Below are positions 61,764 through 64,000 of a stretch of 64,000 bases of DNA, one piece after another. Positions within the stretch are counted from its first letter, which is position 1; each line of letters opens with the position of its first letter. The DNA lies in assembly GCF_025660475.1 (NCBI RefSeq), contig NZ_JAOUSF010000004.1, positions 310,001 to 374,000 of the forward strand. The letters run 5' to 3'. The notes beneath the pieces were generated by a model. That model made no database searches and was not told where the DNA came from. It saw only the letters and a program-made list of their open reading frames with translations. A program made the position numbers and the translations under genes. The DNA comes from Perspicuibacillus lycopersici. GTDB lineage: Bacteria > Bacillota > Bacilli > Bacillales > Caldibacillaceae.

Positions 61764-61794
61764 GATCCTACCGATTTTTATTGGTAGGATTTTC
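61764..61794 (+). terminator. Terminator after the lipoprotein gene
   Basis: ATCCTACC and GGTAGGAT form an 8-bp stem, then TTTTCTT. The rest of the gap to 62055 holds no convincing gene. Confidence 0.85.
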
Positions 61795-62055
61795 TTGTAT
61801 TTGCAATGTTTTTCAACTGAATAGAGGGGGTCGTTTTAAAAAAAGGTGGCGGTTGTTCCTCAATAAATGGTCACTTTCCAGAAAAAGCATGAAGTGTTCT
61901 CAAAAAACCCGTTCACCTACCCAAAAATCATTTACTCTTTAAAACCTTAATAGGAGAAAAGTAGTATTATTGTTAGATTTTTAAAAATAAATGGTTCAAA
62001 GGAAATATTTAGACGATCCTCCTTCTATGAGATAATTTTTATAGGGGGAGTTTAT

Positions 62056-62313
62056 ATGAATAATCGAATCAAAATTAGTTTCTTTTTTTTCAGTATTGCG
62101 GCTTTCTTATTAGCTACAAAGCATATAACAGCGGCTATTATTAGCTCCAATATTAATACCGAGCGCGTGAATTATTATGAGGGGTCATACGATATTGTTG
62201 GCTGGGGAATTACTGCATGGACAATGCTTTCCTTTATCATTGGACTTATTTTCTTTATTCATGGTATTTGGGTCGCCTATATTGTCCAAAACATGCAGCA
62301 CAATAAACAATGA
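62056..62313 (+). CDS. Small membrane protein of unknown function
   Basis: An 85-residue protein with two hydrophobic segments (about residues 6-28 and 50-75) and a polar loop with YYEGSYDIVGWG. TAGGGGGAG lies 7 bp before the ATG, and a terminator follows. No family is recognised. Confidence 0.65.
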   Translation: MNNRIKISFFFFSIAAFLLATKHITAAIISSNINTERVNYYEGSYDIVGWGITAWTMLSFIIGLIFFIHGIWVAYIVQNMQHNKQ

Positions 62314-62320
62314 CAACAGA

Positions 62321-62350
62321 AGGCGAACAGTGAGAGCTGTTCGCTATTTT
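62321..62350 (+). terminator. Terminator
   Basis: GCGAACAG and CTGTTCGC form an 8-bp stem, followed by TATTTT. Confidence 0.8.
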
Positions 62351-62473
62351 CATATAAAACGGCTGTTATGATAGGAAATATGCGCGATTTCAATTAAGGT
62401 TGGAACCATAACGAGTGCTTGCTTCATATAATAGTAGTAGAATCGGACAATCCGTTAGGAAGGGGGAAATGAT

Positions 62474-62911
62474 ATGAAATTGAATACCATCCAAATGGGA
62501 TTAGGAGCAGCAGGAAGCTTCTTTACATGGTTTTTTGGGGGCTGGGATCTACTTTTACAATATTTGTTACTATTTATGGTACTTGATTATATTACTGGAA
62601 TTATTAAAGCAGCAATAAAAAAGCAAATTTCGAACCGAATTGGGTTTATCGGACTTGCCAGAAAGGTTGGTGTCCTTGTCATTGTTGCAATTGCTCATGG
62701 CCTCGATCGATTGTTTGCAACGAGTGAGGCAAATATATTTGGACTAGACATACCTGTTATTCGGACAATCGTTATTTGGGGATATATTATAAATGAAATT
62801 ACCTCAATCCTAGAAAATATAAAATTAATCGGAGTCCCACTACCTGCCATTTTACAAAAAATACTCTCCATTATCAAAACAGAAACAGACAATAAAACGA
62901 TAAAAAAATAA
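62474..62911 (+). CDS. Phage-type holin family protein
   Basis: A 145-residue holin-like protein with three or four hydrophobic segments. LLFMVLDYITGIIKAAIKKQISNRIGFIGLARK is the signature of the holin_4 (toxin secretion/phage lysis) family. No endolysin or other phage gene lies nearby, so it is a lone gene. In bacilli lone holins may serve in export or sporulation-linked lysis. AGGAAGGGGG lies 7 bp before the ATG. Confidence 0.85.
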   Translation: MKLNTIQMGLGAAGSFFTWFFGGWDLLLQYLLLFMVLDYITGIIKAAIKKQISNRIGFIGLARKVGVLVIVAIAHGLDRLFATSEANIFGLDIPVIRTIVIWGYIINEITSILENIKLIGVPLPAILQKILSIIKTETDNKTIKK

Positions 62912-62919
62912 ATCGAGAG

Positions 62920-63155
62920 AGGATGGGACAAAAGTATTTTTATGTAAGAGAATCCGAACAAAGTTAAGTAGGTAAATTCGCTCCGGAAATATACTTCGCT
63001 TTCCGCGGGCATGGCCTTAGCCTCCTCCTTCGCTACGCTTCGTGCGGGGTCTTCGGCTCATGCCATTCCCGCAGGAGTCTACGTATATTTCCTCCGCTAT
63101 CCGAATGATTGTTCGTCTTACATTTAAACATCAATTGTTATGTCCCAGCCTATCT
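62920..63155. repeat. Full-length dispersed GC-rich repeat
   Basis: The outer ends GATGGGACAAAA and TTATGTCCCAGCC are inverted. Inside, GGAAATATACTTCGCTTTCCGCGGGC faces GCAGGAGTCTACGTATATTTCC, and the core has TTCGCTACGCTTCG and CGGGGTCTTCGGCTC. It is in the same orientation as 6088-6222. It is the best-preserved copy in the window. Confidence 0.75.
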
Positions 63156-63419
63156 TCAATATGAAAAATGGATTCCAAATAAATTATATTATAGTAATTT
63201 TAATTTTGTTAATTATATATTAAAATAAAACATTTCGGTACATTATCCTGCCAAATTATGATATAAATAGTTTTGGAAAAGCAATCAATTAATAGATTGA
63301 TTGCTTTCCAGACTCTATTATAATCAGGAGGCATGCCGTTAAAAAATACATAGTCCGGATTAGTGTGTCGTTGTTGGAACAGTCATTTGAATAAGGAAAA
63401 CAAAGATGGAGGGGAAAGA

Positions 63420-64000
63420 ATGAAATACGTTAGGAATAAGATGCTGCTAGTAGTAACGATTTTTGCTATTTTGTTTAGCTACACAATTCCATATGCACAA
63501 GTTTCATTTGCAACCGAAGTAGATGCGATAACTGTTGAAGAAGCAATTGCGAACAATAACGGGACAGCAACGGTTACCGGCTATATTGTTGGCTATACAC
63601 TCGGAGTTAATAATTATGACTTTGAAGCACCATTTAATGGAGATACGAATTTTGCATTAGCAGATAATCCAGATGAAACCGATCCAACGAAAATTTTACC
63701 TGTCCAGCTGACAAGTGATTATCGTGCGGAATTCGGTTTAGCTTCGAATCCAGAAATTGTTGGAGAAAAGGTGTTCGTTTCAGGTAATTTAGAGGCATAT
63801 TTCTCTGTACCAGGATTAAAGAGTCCATCTTCCATCTGGTTTGATGGTGATAATCCTAATCCTCCAGAGGAGGAAAATCCAACTCCACCAGAGGCAGGGT
63901 TATCCATCCATGATATTCAAGGGGACAGTCATCATTCACCATATGCTGATGAACAGGTGGAAAATGTTCAAGGAGTAGTAACATTTGTTCAAGATAGTAG
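63420..64000 (+). CDS. YhcR-like secreted nuclease/nucleotidase, N-terminal part
   Basis: The first 193 codons of a longer protein cut by the window edge. A signal peptide of about 32 residues is followed by an OB-fold-like domain of the DUF6359 kind (ATVTGYIVGYTLG, then KVFVSGNLEAYFSVPG), a Pro/Glu linker (NPNPPEEENPTPPEAG) and the beginning of a second OB-like domain (SIHDIQGDSHHSPYADEQVENVQG). This order is that of B. subtilis YhcR, a wall-associated endonuclease and 5'-nucleotidase. GGAGGGGAAAG lies 2 to 8 bp before the ATG. The catalytic domains are outside the window. Confidence 0.8.
   Translation, partial: MKYVRNKMLLVVTIFAILFSYTIPYAQVSFATEVDAITVEEAIANNNGTATVTGYIVGYTLGVNNYDFEAPFNGDTNFALADNPDETDPTKILPVQLTSDYRAEFGLASNPEIVGEKVFVSGNLEAYFSVPGLKSPSSIWFDGDNPNPPEEENPTPPEAGLSIHDIQGDSHHSPYADEQVENVQGVVTFVQDS

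Noticed and set aside
61751..61942. Plus-strand frame of 63 codons after the DUF6376 lipoprotein gene
   Set aside because: It begins at the stop of the lipoprotein gene and runs through its terminator; composition is not protein-like and no family matches.
62474..62911. Prophage
   Set aside because: Only a single holin-type gene; no integrase, structural, replication or lysis genes within the window.

Overview
The window is a stretch of chromosome from a low-GC, Gram-positive member of the Bacillaceae; the genus cannot be fixed from the sequence alone. Supporting signs are AGGAGG-type ribosome binding sites, TTG and GTG starts, TTGACA/TATAAT promoters, T-rich Rho-independent terminators, SAM-I and c-di-AMP riboswitches, cre-like sites, and homologues of B. 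subtilis PstA/PstB, YunD, GuaC, YfmL, KtrAB, MntH, YxjG/H and YhcR. No rRNA or tRNA gene, CRISPR array, integrated prophage or replication origin was seen.

Layout. 1-3.3 kb: end of a phosphate-uptake operon (pstA, two pstB, phoU). 3.4-6.0 kb: a methyltransferase, an autoregulated ECF sigma factor with a membrane partner, and a DUF6157 protein. 6.0-7.6 kb: a broken IS1182-type transposase between inverted copies of a GC-rich repeat. 7.6-9.5 kb: a YibE/YibF-type membrane pair. 10.7-12.9 kb: a promoter, a 14-residue macrolide-arrest-type leader peptide almost identical to ErmDL, several attenuator-like hairpins and an ABC-F ribosome-protection gene. 13.0-14.0 kb: about 19 tandem copies of a 52-bp hairpin unit. 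14.2-21.4 kb: nucleotidase, HIT protein, butanediol-type dehydrogenase, wall-anchored pullulanase with two cre-like sites, and a zinc ribbon. 21.6-24.7 kb: a DUF1672 lipoprotein followed by a lipase with a long helical C-terminus, resembling the TilA/TslA immunity-effector pair of type VII secretion. 25-30.5 kb: housekeeping genes (two GNATs, guaC, glutamine amidotransferase-like protein, DEAD-box helicase, DUF3298 protein).

30.6-37.0 kb: four DoxX paralogues, each with GTGAA-N4-TTCAC operators of the Rex/Fnr kind, a second 52-bp array, and a ktrA-ktrB potassium transporter under a c-di-AMP riboswitch, enclosed by a direct repeat of about 720 bp. 37-43.8 kb: two membrane proteins of unknown role, an alpha-glucosidase, a TetR/MFS efflux pair and a DUF2187 protein. 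44-45.4 kb: thiosulfate uptake pair (TsuA/TsuB-like). 45.4-53.9 kb: SRPBCC protein, DUF2332 protein, an EgtUV/OpuC-like ABC importer, MntH, a BusR-like GntR-RCK_C regulator and a TipA/Mta-type MerR regulator. 54-58.1 kb: small transferase and hydrolase genes (APH, methyltransferase, MBL, two GNATs). 58.3-60 kb: MetE-like protein with a SAM riboswitch. 60-64 kb: a protein kinase facing a His/Ser-rich small protein, a lipoprotein, a lone holin, a repeat element, and the start of a YhcR-like secreted nuclease cut by the window edge.

Themes. Potassium and osmolyte control by c-di-AMP is suggested by the ktrAB riboswitch and the BusR-like regulator. Starch use is suggested by pullulanase and alpha-glucosidase, both with cre-like sites. 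Antibiotic response is suggested by the ABC-F gene with its sensing leader, the TetR/MFS pair, the MerR/TipAS regulator, and APH/GNAT genes. Dispersed repeats are frequent, and several sit inside long 5' leaders between an attenuator and its gene.
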